From an uncultured Faecalibacterium sp. (lineage in GTDB: Bacteria; Bacillota; Clostridia; Oscillospirales; Ruminococcaceae): 33,738 bases of DNA. The stretch spans positions 1-33,738 of the forward strand of contig CAAFQM010000004.1 of NCBI GenBank assembly GCA_900765105.1, read 5' to 3'. This document shows positions 24,217 to 32,453 of the stretch, piece by piece (the first letter of the stretch is position 1; every line of letters starts with the position of its first letter). Made by a program: the position numbers and the translations under genes. Under the pieces are notes generated by a model. That model was given only the letters and a program-made list of their open reading frames with translations, searched no databases and had not been told where the DNA came from.

Positions 24217-24264
24217 AAAAAAGCTTCCCCCGTGCGGCGGACACCGCACGGGGGAAGCTTTTTT
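24217..24264. terminator. Bidirectional terminator between pulA and the esterase gene
   Basis: A 21-bp perfect stem (six A, GCTTCCCCCGTGCGG and complement) with a CGGACA loop and T-runs at both ends. Confidence 0.92.
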
Positions 24265-24273
24265 GTTTAAGAA

Positions 24274-26004
24274 TTATTTCCAGAGAGTCGGGTTGCCATA
24301 GCGTGCATCCAGTGCATCACTGAACCAGCGGCCATTCATGACATGGTGGATCATCTTCTGCTTCAGGTCAGCCGACAGGGAAGCATCTGCGTCCATACGA
24401 TCCATGATGGCATCGTAGGTGGTGGAAACATCGGCGCAGCCGATCTCAGCCGCAGTGGCGGAGGCATCCATGACCATGCTCACCTTCTGATCCGGAGTCC
24501 AGTTCTTCCACGCAGGCAGCGCAGAGGTGCCGGAGAACAGATTCTTGACACCGCTCAGCAGGTTCTCGTTGGGGTTGCCAGTGTAGATGAAGTTTTTCAG
24601 ATAGCGATTGAACAGCACTGCCATCTGCTGGTAGCCTGCGCCACTGAAATCGACCATGGCCGAATAATTGTTCGTAGTGGCAAGCAGCGGCACAAAAATG
24701 CCGTGGAATGCGCCCAGAACAGGGATCGTGGTCAGCGCGTCAGGATCACCATAGTTGATCTGGCACAGATAGATGTTGGAACCATAGTTGTCATACATCT
24801 TTTCTGCGCTGCACTCGGCATTGAAGATCCGGTACATGTCCGAGCCATATTTCACCGCGAAGTCCTTTGCGGACTGAACCTCTGCAGCGGAGCAGGCCTT
24901 CATTTCGCTGCTGCTGAAATAACTGTCGCCCACAGCGAACATGCTGAACTCGGTCTTGCCGGTCAGCATCAGCAGCGGAACGCTGTTGTAGGTCGTGGTG
25001 TCAAAGCCTTCCTTGGGCAGGACAACGCCGTCTCCGTACAGATGGGGGAACACGCTCATGCGGATGCCGGCGTTGCTCATCAGCGGGCACAGACGGGCGG
25101 AATCCAGGCTGTACAGCCAGTTGCGGACGTCGTCGCCGCTGGTCAGCAGCCAGTTTCTTGCATCCGCTGCATTGTGGAACATCCCGTCTTCCACGGCGAG
25201 AGGTGCGATCGCCCATGCGATCTGGCTCTCACTGGCGGCTTCATCTGCAATGGTCATGCCGCCGGAGAAGGCGATCGCTTTCTGGAAACGCCCCGCAAAC
25301 ATCGGGCTTGCCAGCATGGCCATCACATCGCGGCCGCCGGCAGAGAAGCCGGAAACCGTGATGTTGTCCGGGTCGCCTCCGAACTGCGCAATGTTATCAC
25401 GGACCCAGTCCAGAGCCTTGGCGATATCCAGAAGCGTGAAGTTGCCGGTGTCATCGCTGCCGCGATGCAGAGCAGGCAGGCAGTTGAACCCGAACAGGCC
25501 CAGCCGGTAGTCGATCGTCACAAAAACACAGTTGTCGCGCACGACCAGTTCGCTGCCCAGGATCTCTTTGGTGTTGCCGGTCTGATTGTTGCCGCCGTGG
25601 ATGAACACCAGAACAGGCAGCTTGTGGGCGTTGGGCGCCGTGTAAACATCCAGCTTCAGGCAGTCCTCCGTGCCAATGGGGCCGCTGCTGTACTGATAGG
25701 CAACCGGGCTGACCTGCGTGCAGTCCTTCACATCGCTCCATGCGGCGGGATCCTGCGGAGCCTGCCAGCGCAGATCTCCCACCGGAGCTGCACCATAGGG
25801 GATGCCGTACCATACCAGCGAGTCGCCCTGATCCACGCCCTGCACAGGGCCATACTGGGTGTCACGCTGTGCTGTGATCTTGCGGAAGCAGTTTTCTTCA
25901 TCGGATGCTGCAAAAGCGGGAACGCTGAGGGTCGCCATGGCGGCGGTGAAAGCGCCGACTTTCAGGAAATTGCGGCGGCTGATATAAACAGGATTTTTGC
26001 TCAT
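24274..26004 (-). CDS. Tat-exported carboxylesterase type B
   Basis: A 576-residue alpha/beta hydrolase. The N-terminus has a twin-arginine signal (YISRRNFLKVGAF, residues 7-19) and a cleavage site near VPAFAAS, so it is exported folded and released or held in the wall. Family B motifs follow: GTEDCLKLDVYT, the oxyanion strand VLVFIHGGN, nucleophile GFSAGG (most relatives have GESAGG) and a late GAFHGIF with the catalytic histidine. The substrate is unknown; acyl groups on plant glycosides or polysaccharides would suit its position after bglA. ATG 26004 has AAAGGAG upstream. It lies 151 bases downstream of bglA on the same strand. Confidence 0.85.
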   Translation of the reverse strand: MSKNPVYISRRNFLKVGAFTAAMATLSVPAFAASDEENCFRKITAQRDTQYGPVQGVDQGDSLVWYGIPYGAAPVGDLRWQAPQDPAAWSDVKDCTQVSPVAYQYSSGPIGTEDCLKLDVYTAPNAHKLPVLVFIHGGNNQTGNTKEILGSELVVRDNCVFVTIDYRLGLFGFNCLPALHRGSDDTGNFTLLDIAKALDWVRDNIAQFGGDPDNITVSGFSAGGRDVMAMLASPMFAGRFQKAIAFSGGMTIADEAASESQIAWAIAPLAVEDGMFHNAADARNWLLTSGDDVRNWLYSLDSARLCPLMSNAGIRMSVFPHLYGDGVVLPKEGFDTTTYNSVPLLMLTGKTEFSMFAVGDSYFSSSEMKACSAAEVQSAKDFAVKYGSDMYRIFNAECSAEKMYDNYGSNIYLCQINYGDPDALTTIPVLGAFHGIFVPLLATTNNYSAMVDFSGAGYQQMAVLFNRYLKNFIYTGNPNENLLSGVKNLFSGTSALPAWKNWTPDQKVSMVMDASATAAEIGCADVSTTYDAIMDRMDADASLSADLKQKMIHHVMNGRWFSDALDARYGNPTLWK

Positions 26005-26093
26005 GACGTGTGTACTCCTTTGTTTTTTACTTTTGTTTTTATTTACCTTCTCAAAAAAACGAAACAACAAATAGAACAAACAAATGGAACGGT

Positions 26094-26157
26094 AGAAAAG
26101 CTTTTCTGTTTTATAAAACTGCTGACTGCGGGATTTTCAGGGGAAAAACGGTTTTTC
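26094..26157 (-). other. AT-rich palindromes between bglA and the esterase gene
   Basis: GAAAAAC / GTTTTTC at 26143-26157, overlapping the bglA stop, and AGAAAAG / CTTTTCT at 26094-26107. They could end part of the bgl transcript weakly or merely stabilise it. No clear promoter for the esterase gene was found in the gap. Confidence 0.35.
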
Positions 26158-27595
26158 AGGCCAGATCTTCGCCGTTAGTGGCAATGACCTTCTTGTACCA
26201 GTAGAAGGAGTCCTTCTTCTCGCGGCTCAGGTCGCCGGTGCCATCGTCAAACTTGTTGACATAGATGAAACCGTAACGCTTTGCCATCTCACCGGTGGAA
26301 GCACTCACCAGATCGATGCAGCCCCAGGGAGTGTAACCCATCAGGTCCACACCATCCTTGACAGCTTCAGCCATCTGCTCGATGTGGCTGCGCAGGTAGT
26401 CGATGCGGTAGCTGTCGTGAACAACGCCATCCTCGCCCTTCTCGTCGTAGGCACCCAGACCGTTCTCCACCACCATCAGCGGGATGCGGTAGCGGTCGTA
26501 GATCTCGTTCAGGGTGTAGCGCAGGCCCTTCGGGTCGATCTGCCAGCCCCAGTCGGAGGCCTTCAGGTACGGGTTCTTGAAGCCGGAGGTCACATTGCCG
26601 TCGGTCTTTGCTGCGTCCTTGTGGGTGGTGACGCAGTTGGACATGTAGTAGCTGAAGGTGTAGAAATCCACGGTGCCTTCCTTCAGGATCTCGGCATCGC
26701 CCGGCTCCATCTTGATCTCAACGCCCAGTTCTTCCCACAGGCGCTTTGCGTAGGCAGGATATTCGCCGCGGACCTGCACGTCGGAGCAGTACCAGTTGGT
26801 CTTGCGCATTGCCTGCTGGTTGGCCAGAATATCGTCCGGGTCGCAGGTGAAGGGATAGCTGGTGATGAAGCAGTCCATGTTGCCCATCTTGTACTCGGGG
26901 TAGTGCTCGTGGGCATACTTGACCGCCAGAGCGCTGGCCACGAACTGATGATGCAGGCCCTGCAGGCGGCTCTGGGGATCATCCGGCATGGCAACAGCCG
27001 GGCCGCGGTAGCCCTTGCAGGTGCCGAGGGACAGCACTGCGCCGAAGGGCATCATACCGGCGTTGATCTCGTTGAAGGTCAGCCAGTATTTCACCTTGCC
27101 CTCGTAGCGGGCAAAGATGATTTTGCAGTAGTTCATGTAGTAATCGACCAGCTCGCGGCTTGCCCAACCGTTGTACTTTTCCACCAGAGCATAGGGCAGC
27201 TCATAGTGGCTGATGGTGACCAGCGGCTCGATGCCGTGCTTTTTGCAGCAGTCGAACACGCGGTCGTAGAACTCCAGACCCTTCTCGTTCGGTTCGCTCT
27301 CCATGCCGGTGGGGAAGATGCGGGTCCAGTTGATGGAGGTACGGAAGGTCTTGAAGCCCATCTCTGCAAACAGGGCAATATCCTCTTCGTAGTGATGATA
27401 AAAGTCAATGGCTTCGTGGCTGGGGTACAGCTTATCCGGCTCCACAGTCGGGGTCAGCAGCTTGGGCTGGGTGTGGGTGCCGTTGGTGCACAGATCCGGA
27501 ATGCTGGGGCCTTTGCCGTCCGCGTCCCATGCACCCTCGAACTGGTTTGCTGCGCAGGCACCGCCCCACAGAAAATCATCACGGAAAACGCTCAT
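26156..27595 (-). CDS. bglA: 6-phospho-beta-glucosidase (GH1)
   Basis: A 479-residue cytoplasmic enzyme of glycoside hydrolase family 1. It splits phosphorylated beta-glucosides (cellobiose, salicin, arbutin type) brought in by the PTS. Motifs: N-terminal DFLWGGACAANQFEGAW, TFNEI with acid/base Glu176, VVENGLG with nucleophile Glu377, and the phosphate-binding end SASTGEMAKRYGFIYV, typical of the 6-phospho branch. Normal length. ATG 27595 has AAGGAG upstream. It follows bglP with a 123-base gap holding a GC-rich hairpin, so it is likely part of the licT-bglP-bglA operon. Confidence 0.93.
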   Translation of the reverse strand: MSVFRDDFLWGGACAANQFEGAWDADGKGPSIPDLCTNGTHTQPKLLTPTVEPDKLYPSHEAIDFYHHYEEDIALFAEMGFKTFRTSINWTRIFPTGMESEPNEKGLEFYDRVFDCCKKHGIEPLVTISHYELPYALVEKYNGWASRELVDYYMNYCKIIFARYEGKVKYWLTFNEINAGMMPFGAVLSLGTCKGYRGPAVAMPDDPQSRLQGLHHQFVASALAVKYAHEHYPEYKMGNMDCFITSYPFTCDPDDILANQQAMRKTNWYCSDVQVRGEYPAYAKRLWEELGVEIKMEPGDAEILKEGTVDFYTFSYYMSNCVTTHKDAAKTDGNVTSGFKNPYLKASDWGWQIDPKGLRYTLNEIYDRYRIPLMVVENGLGAYDEKGEDGVVHDSYRIDYLRSHIEQMAEAVKDGVDLMGYTPWGCIDLVSASTGEMAKRYGFIYVNKFDDGTGDLSREKKDSFYWYKKVIATNGEDLA

Positions 27596-27627
27596 GTTTT
27601 TTTCTCCTTCATTTTCTCTTATCAACG

Positions 27628-27650
27628 GCTGCCCCGGAAGGCGGGGCAGC
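27628..27650 (-). other. Hairpin between bglP and bglA
   Basis: GCTGCCCC / GGGGCAGC, an 8-bp stem with a 7-base loop and no T-run after it. Such hairpins may adjust mRNA stability between operon genes. On the minus strand a TTGCCC - 18 bases - TAAAAT pair just upstream of it could be a weak internal promoter. Confidence 0.45.
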
Positions 27651-27718
27651 TCCTGCAACTATTTTACTACAAATTCTGTACGGCGGGCAAGAGCCACTTG
27701 CTGTGGCAGCTTCCGGTT

Positions 27719-29467
27719 TTATTCGTCCTTATACAGGGCATAGGTCAGCACAAAACCGATGACCGATGCGATCAGGATGGCGATGATGATATAGATCATG
27801 TTGGTGATGCCCATGTCGCCGGTGGTGTCGATGAAGCTGGGCAGACCAAACAGACCCAGACCGCCGATGGAGTAGCTGCGGGTGCCCATCAGGCCGGTGA
27901 ATGCACCGCCGATGGCGCCTGCGATGCAGGAGTAAATGAAGGGCTTCTTCTTGGGCAGGGTCACGCCGTAGATGGCGGGTTCGGTGACGCCGAAGATGCC
28001 GGAAATGAAAGCGGGAATGGCGATCTTTTTCAGCTTCTGATCCTTGGTCTTGAGGATGATGGCCAGAACAACAAAGGTCTGTGCGAAGGAAACGCAGAAG
28101 TAGGGGCTGAGGATGAAGTCATAGCCCAGCAGGCCGTAGTTGATCATGGCCAGAGGCACCAGACCCCAGTGCAGGCCGAAAATGACCAGAACCTGCCAGA
28201 AAGCGCCGATCAGGATGCCGCCAATGATGCCGCCGATCACAGGAATGCTGTAGATGGCGTTGAAGGTCAGGGACAGGATGCTGCACAGGATGCTTGCGAT
28301 GGGGCCGATGACCAGATAGGTCAGCGGGACCATGATGACCAGAGTGGCAAAGGGAACCACGAACAGTTTGATGACATCGGGGATGACCTTCTTCAGCCAG
28401 TGCTCCAGCGGCGCAGCAATGGCAACGGCCAGAATGATGGGCACGACCGAGCTGGTGTAGCCGGATGCCGGCATGATGACGGGGATGCCAAGGAAGGTCT
28501 GATAATAGCTCATCTCAAAGGCAGTGCCGCTGAACACGGTGCCCAGCACCTCGCCTGCGGTGCTGTTGACCATGGCCGGGTAGCACAGGGCGATGCCGAT
28601 GGCCATGCCGATGAATTCATTCATCTTGAACTTCTTGGCGGCCGTGTAGCCCAGGATGATGGGCAGGAAGTAGAAGAAGCCGTCCGCCACAGCGTACCAC
28701 ACCTGATAGGTGCCGGAGGTGGAGGGGATCAGGCCGATGAAGTCGAACAGAGCCAGCAGGCCCTTGATGATGCCGGTAGCGGCCATCACGCCCAGAGTGG
28801 GCTGCAGGGTACCGGAGATCACGTCGATCAGCATGGAAACGGGGCTCTTCTTGCCGCCGCTCTCACTGCCGCCGTCATCCACAGCGTTGCCGTCCTCATC
28901 CACAGCACCGGCTGCGTTCAGATGGCCCACTTCCAGCACAGCGTCATACACATCGTTGACCTGATTGCCGATGACCACCTGATACTGTCCGCCTGCCTGC
29001 ATGACCTTGATCACGCCGTCGGTGGACTCCAGAACTTCCTTGTTTGCCTTGCTCTCGTCCTTCAGCTTGAAGCGCAGACGGGTGATGCAGTGCGCCACGG
29101 AGATGATGTTGCTCTTGCCGCCAACATTCTGGATAATAATGCGCGCAAGGCCGTCGTATTTACTTGCCATAAGCCAGTTCTCCTTTTCACGTTGTTCGTA
29201 TGCCTGTTCGGTCAGTTCAAGGCGCAGCCGCCCGTTGCGCAGACTGACGGATGCCGCAAACGGCAGAGCCGTCAGCGCCGCAGGGTCCGCAAGGCTTTCG
29301 TCCTTGAGCGTCATGGAAATGCGGCTGCCCCGCCGGGTGGTGGAGACCACGTTCGCCTCACCGCCCACAAGGGGAAGCAGCTGATCCAGCAAAGCCTGCC
29401 GGGGCTCTGTTTCCTGCAAAGGGGCCGCACTTCCTTTCTGTCCGGGCACACGAAAAGTGTCCTTCAT
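27719..29467 (-). CDS. bglP: PTS beta-glucoside transporter EIIBC with extra N-terminal EIIB-like domain
   Basis: The core product from ATG 29170 is 483 residues: an EIIB domain with the phosphorylated cysteine (ISVAHCITRLRF), a Gly/Ser/Asp linker, and a ten-helix EIIC channel (SMLIDVISGTLQP, PLTYLVIGPIASIL, GVTEPAIYGVTLP). There is no C-terminal EIIA, so a separate EIIA must supply phosphate. The same frame continues upstream without a stop to ATG 29467, giving 582 residues with an additional degenerate EIIB-like domain. ATG 29170 has a good AAAAGGAGA site; ATG 29467 has none, while a TTG at 29419 follows AAAGGAAG. Both a long and a short form may be made. The product imports and phosphorylates beta-glucosides and should also control LicT. 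Confidence 0.88.
   Translation of the reverse strand: MKDTFRVPGQKGSAAPLQETEPRQALLDQLLPLVGGEANVVSTTRRGSRISMTLKDESLADPAALTALPFAASVSLRNGRLRLELTEQAYEQREKENWLMASKYDGLARIIIQNVGGKSNIISVAHCITRLRFKLKDESKANKEVLESTDGVIKVMQAGGQYQVVIGNQVNDVYDAVLEVGHLNAAGAVDEDGNAVDDGGSESGGKKSPVSMLIDVISGTLQPTLGVMAATGIIKGLLALFDFIGLIPSTSGTYQVWYAVADGFFYFLPIILGYTAAKKFKMNEFIGMAIGIALCYPAMVNSTAGEVLGTVFSGTAFEMSYYQTFLGIPVIMPASGYTSSVVPIILAVAIAAPLEHWLKKVIPDVIKLFVVPFATLVIMVPLTYLVIGPIASILCSILSLTFNAIYSIPVIGGIIGGILIGAFWQVLVIFGLHWGLVPLAMINYGLLGYDFILSPYFCVSFAQTFVVLAIILKTKDQKLKKIAIPAFISGIFGVTEPAIYGVTLPKKKPFIYSCIAGAIGGAFTGLMGTRSYSIGGLGLFGLPSFIDTTGDMGITNMIYIIIAILIASVIGFVLTYALYKDE
29171..29467 (-). other. Cysteine-less EIIB-like domain encoded ahead of bglP core
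   Basis: These 99 codons read LLDQLLPLVGGEANVVST, SRISMTLKDESLADPAA and later LRNGRLRLEL. They line up with the following true EIIB domain (GLARIIIQNVGGKSNIISVA, TRLRFKLKDESKANKEV, AGGQYQVVI). The shared VGG--N-(V/I)S and (M/F)-LKDES blocks make duplication clear. The catalytic HC of the true domain is replaced by RG, so it cannot carry phosphate on cysteine. Confidence 0.75.
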
Positions 29468-29528
29468 ATCCAACAAAACTTTTATATAACGCACCGCCCT
29501 CGCGCGCCGGGCGGTGGATATACCGTAA

Positions 29529-29648
29529 GAAAACAAAAGTCACCCAATTCCAAAAGGCCGCAGCACGGCCTTTTAAGCGGCTTTCCGCGCACAGCGGCGC
29601 GAAAACCGGCGTAAGAAACCAGTCTGTGTTCTTTTCGAGTTGGGTGAC
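29529..29648 (-). terminator. Regulated terminator in the bglP leader
   Basis: On the minus strand GTCACCCAA (29648-29640) can pair with TTGGGTGAC (29547-29539), followed directly by TTTTGTTTTC. The loop holds a second stem AAAAGGCCG / CGGCCTTTT (29574-29552). The 5' arm is shared with the RAT-like hairpin at 29642-29678, so the two structures exclude each other. Confidence 0.7.
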
Positions 29649-29678
29649 GCCCCGCAAACTTCGTGCGGGTAACGATCC
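29642..29678 (-). promoter_or_regulatory. RAT-like antiterminator site before bglP
   Basis: On the minus strand the RNA begins GGATCGTTACCCGCA and ends TGCGGGGCGTCACCC. This gives a lower stem GG-T/A-CC, an internal loop and an upper stem CCCGCA/TGCGGG, the arrangement bound by BglG/LicT proteins. It matches the family 5' half GGATTGTTAC at all but one base; the 3' half is more diverged (GGC---ACC kept). Confidence 0.65.
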
Positions 29679-29710
29679 GATGTCTCGGGATATTTGGTTT
29701 TAGAAACGCA

Positions 29711-30553
29711 TCAATCCTCTTCGGTGCGCTCGCAGCACACACGGTGGATGTGCATGATGAGATACAGCTGTTCTTCCCTGCTGCAGGGCCAGCCGTAGGT
29801 AGCGGTAAGGAACTCGTTGATCTGCTGCACGCAGGCGTAGATCTCCGGGTATTCGCGGCTGACCGTGCGGAACATGCTGTCCACGCTGTTGTCGCCGTTC
29901 AGGGGCTTGCCGTGCATCATGCGCTGCACAAGGTAGCGCAGGTGCATGGCAAAGCGGGAAAAGCTGAAGCTGTCCTTGTCCAGCTTGACCGAAAGGGTCT
30001 TTTCCATCAGAGCGGAAATTTCAGACACGACCTTTGCAGTCAGGATGGTGGAGTGCATGTCGCCCACTTCGGCCTCTGCCGTGATAAAGTGCATCGCCAT
30101 GCTCACGGCTTCTTCTTCGGGCAGGTCCACATGCAGGGCATCCCGGATCTGGTGCAGGGCCTGTTTTGCCAGAGCGTATTCCTGCGGATACAGATGCCGG
30201 ATATCATAGGCAAGCGGTGTCTGGAGGGCAATGCCGTCCCGGCAGCGCTGAATGGCAAAGTTCAGATGGTCGGCCAGTGCGTAGGTCAGGTTCGGGCTGA
30301 GAGAACAGTCCAGCTCATCCTGTGCATTGGCGGCGATGTCGTCCGCCAGCAGGAACACCTCGCCGGGGATCTCACGCAGCAGTGCAAAATACTTCTCGTT
30401 CACATCGTAGAAGGTGCGCTGCACACCGGAGAGGTCGGTCAGCTCGTAGGGCATGGCCGGAAAGCCGATGCCTTTGCCGAACACCACAAGTTCGCGGCCT
30501 TTTGCGTCCCGTGCCAGTGCAACGTTGTTGTTGATCTTTTTACAAATCTGCAT
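29711..30553 (-). CDS. licT: BglG/LicT-family transcription antiterminator
   Basis: A 280-residue RNA-binding regulator. Residues 1-55 are the co-antiterminator domain (MQICKKINNNVALARD, ELVVFGKGIGF). Two PRD modules follow, each with two conserved histidines: ALADHLNF and MAMHFITAE in PRD1, FAMHLRYL and LIMHIHRVC in PRD2. In this family EIIB phosphorylates PRD1 when no sugar is present and inactivates it, while HPr phosphorylates PRD2 and activates it. The active dimer holds RAT hairpins open and prevents termination. GGAG lies ten bases before ATG 30553; a GTG nine bases earlier is less likely. RAT-like sites on both sides of the gene support the role directly. Confidence 0.9.
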   Translation of the reverse strand: MQICKKINNNVALARDAKGRELVVFGKGIGFPAMPYELTDLSGVQRTFYDVNEKYFALLREIPGEVFLLADDIAANAQDELDCSLSPNLTYALADHLNFAIQRCRDGIALQTPLAYDIRHLYPQEYALAKQALHQIRDALHVDLPEEEAVSMAMHFITAEAEVGDMHSTILTAKVVSEISALMEKTLSVKLDKDSFSFSRFAMHLRYLVQRMMHGKPLNGDNSVDSMFRTVSREYPEIYACVQQINEFLTATYGWPCSREEQLYLIMHIHRVCCERTEED

Positions 30554-30636
30554 CGCCGGCACGCTCCATCCGCAAAATTACAAAAGAAAAACTCCCCCTG
30601 TGGTATAATCCTTACACTCATCCCCCATAAGCCATG

Positions 30637-30692
30637 AAAAAATCAGGAATATGAAAGTGTGCAAGTAATGCCTCATGGAGAGTAACAATCTT
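30637..30692 (-). promoter_or_regulatory. RAT-like antiterminator site before licT (30663-30692) with weak terminator candidate
   Basis: On the minus strand the RNA reads AAGATTGTTACTCTC, then CATGAGGCATTACTT. The lower stem is AAG/CTT, the upper stem CTC/GAG, with GATTGTTACT and GGCA matching the family consensus. A loose stem ATgAGGcAT / ATtCCTgAT followed by six T (30642-30637) overlaps its 3' half and could be the matching terminator, but it is imperfect. The rest of 30554-30636 shows no clear structure. Confidence 0.65.
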
Positions 30693-30700
30693 GTGAATTT

Positions 30701-30729
30701 ATGTTACCGCAGGAATGGCGAATTGTCCA
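30701..30729 (-). promoter_or_regulatory. Promoter of the licT-bglP-bglA operon
   Basis: On the minus strand TGGACA, a 17-base spacer and TAACAT. The predicted start falls near 30694, so the RAT-like site is at the very beginning of the transcript. No operator for carbon catabolite control was recognised. Confidence 0.55.
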
Positions 30730-30813
30730 GATGGCGTTGTGAACAAAGTTTCTCTTTTATTTTTGTGAAAAGTGACCGTGGTTTGGATATATCCGCCGTA
30801 ACAGCCTCCGCAC

Positions 30814-30855
30814 ACAAAAAAGCGGCGGCAGACCGCCTGCAAGGGTCTGCCGCCG
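30814..30855 (-). terminator. Terminator of the HtrA-type protease gene
   Basis: CGGCGGCAGACC / GGTCTGCCGCCG, a perfect 12-bp stem, followed on the minus strand by CTTTTTT. Confidence 0.92.
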
Positions 30856-30874
30856 TAGAGAGATTTTTCAGTTT

Positions 30875-32260
30875 TCAGCTGTTGGATGCCGTTTTTTCGC
30901 TCAGCGTCACGCTGACCGTCTGCATCTGGCCGCCGCGGGCCACGGTGAAGGACAGGGTATCGCCCGCTGCATGTTTCTGCATCAGGGTGCTCAGATCATC
31001 CTTTGCGGCGATCTCACTGCCGTCGATGCTGACGATGCGGTCGCCTGCCTGCAGACCCGCCTTTTCGGCAGGGCCGCCCTTGACCACATCCATGATGTAG
31101 ACACCATAGGCGTTCACGCCCAGCTGAGCAGCCGTCTGTGCGTCCTCAACAGCCACATAGGTGATGCCCAGATAGGGGCGTCCGGTCACATAGCCGTTCT
31201 CCATCAGCTCCTGCGCCACCTTGATGGCGTCGTTGATGGGGATGGCAAAGCCCAGACCCTCGGCGTCGCTGGAAGACGATTTTGCGTTGACGATGCCGAT
31301 CAGTTCACCGTTCATATTGAACAGGCCGCCGCCGGAGTTGCCGGGGCTGACCGATGCATCCATCTGGATCAGGGACATGGTGTTGGTAGAGCTGCTGCCC
31401 TGAATGGTCACGCTGCGGTTCAGTGCACTGATCATACCGCCGGTGACGGTGCCGCCCAGCTCACCCAGCGGGTTGCCCACGGCCATAACACTCTGACCGA
31501 CCTTCAGGCTGTCGCTGTTGCCCACAGTAGCGGGAGTCAGGCCGTCGGCATCGATCTTGATCACGGCGATGTCACTGGTGGTGTCCTCGCCCACGAGGGT
31601 AGCAGTGTAGTCCTTGTCACCGATGGTCACGGTGATGGTGGAAGCACCGTCCACAACATGGGCACAGGTGAGGATGTAGCCGTCCGAGCTGATGATGACA
31701 CCGCTGCCTGCGCCGCTCTCCACCTGATTCTGGCCGTACCAGGACCACTGAGAGTAGACCACCTGCTCGGTGGTGATGACCACCACGCTGGGGCTGACCA
31801 GATCTGCCACCTGCTCGGTGCTCAGGGCACTGCCGGTAGCCGAGGCCGATGTGATGGTGCTGTCAGCGCCGCCGGAACTGCTGCTGACCGAAGAAGGTGC
31901 CACCTGCTGAATGACCACCTTGCCGCGGCCGCCGACCTGTGCGCCCACAAAGCCGCCTGCAAAACCCATGGCTGCTGCCAACACCAGCGCTACCGCACTG
32001 CGGGCGACACGTTTGCCATTGACCTTCTTCTTTTTCTTGGGCTGTTCCGGCTCGGACTGCTGCACCGGATGCTCCGGGGGCGTGGTGCCGCCTGCTCCGC
32101 CGTCGGCCTGCGGAGCGCTGTACTCCGGTTCCGGCTGCGGGTCATTGTACTGGTTGGCGGTGTTCATGCCGCTGCTGCCCACGTTGGGGTAACCGGTGTC
32201 GCCGCTTTCGTTTCTATTCTGAGAGGAATAATCATATTCCCATTTGTTCTCGTTATCCAT
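30875..32260 (-). CDS. HtrA/DegP-type membrane-anchored serine protease
   Basis: A 461-residue S1C protease. Residues 1-80 are a cytoplasmic, Asn/Gln/Pro-rich, disordered stretch ending in KKKKKVNGKR. A membrane anchor follows at 88-110, then a Ser-rich linker. The protease domain (about 150-345) has the full triad: His201 in TCAHVVDG, Asp230 in TTSDIAVIKI and Ser309 in GNSGGGL. One PDZ domain (about 360-455, YLGITYV, GGPAEKAGLQAGDRIVSIDG) closes the protein. It degrades or refolds damaged proteins outside the membrane. GGAAAGGA lies before ATG 32260. It is a single gene; its promoter is not clear (TACAAT at the right place but a poor -35). Confidence 0.92.
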   Translation of the reverse strand: MDNENKWEYDYSSQNRNESGDTGYPNVGSSGMNTANQYNDPQPEPEYSAPQADGGAGGTTPPEHPVQQSEPEQPKKKKKVNGKRVARSAVALVLAAAMGFAGGFVGAQVGGRGKVVIQQVAPSSVSSSSGGADSTITSASATGSALSTEQVADLVSPSVVVITTEQVVYSQWSWYGQNQVESGAGSGVIISSDGYILTCAHVVDGASTITVTIGDKDYTATLVGEDTTSDIAVIKIDADGLTPATVGNSDSLKVGQSVMAVGNPLGELGGTVTGGMISALNRSVTIQGSSSTNTMSLIQMDASVSPGNSGGGLFNMNGELIGIVNAKSSSSDAEGLGFAIPINDAIKVAQELMENGYVTGRPYLGITYVAVEDAQTAAQLGVNAYGVYIMDVVKGGPAEKAGLQAGDRIVSIDGSEIAAKDDLSTLMQKHAAGDTLSFTVARGGQMQTVSVTLSEKTASNS

Positions 32261-32397
32261 GCTGATACTTCCTTTCCGTAAGGGATCCGTCCGCAGGAGC
32301 TGCGCTCCTTTGAACTGCCCTTATTGTAACTGTCAATTGTGAAAATCAATCGCGCGCCCAGTGAAGAAACTGTGAAATAAAGACGCATTTTCTGTCC

Positions 32398-32426
32398 TTG
32401 ACAGTAACGCCGCGCCTTGCTATTGT
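32398..32426 (+). promoter_or_regulatory. Promoter of the GNAT-methyltransferase gene
   Basis: Perfect TTGACA, a 17-base spacer and TATTGT, the same pair as at 7400-7428. Confidence 0.75.
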
Positions 32427-32453
32427 AGGAATATCAGACAGGAGGAGACTAAC

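Noticed and set aside
26384..29614. A 1076-codon open frame on the plus strand opposite bglA and bglP
   Set aside because: It lies antisense to three well-recognised genes, is rich in His/Gln/Val from reversed codons and has no domain or ribosome site. It is a by-product of high GC.
30603..30609. TATAAT on the plus strand upstream of licT
   Set aside because: No -35 box at a suitable distance and no plus-strand gene follows before the HtrA gene on the other strand.
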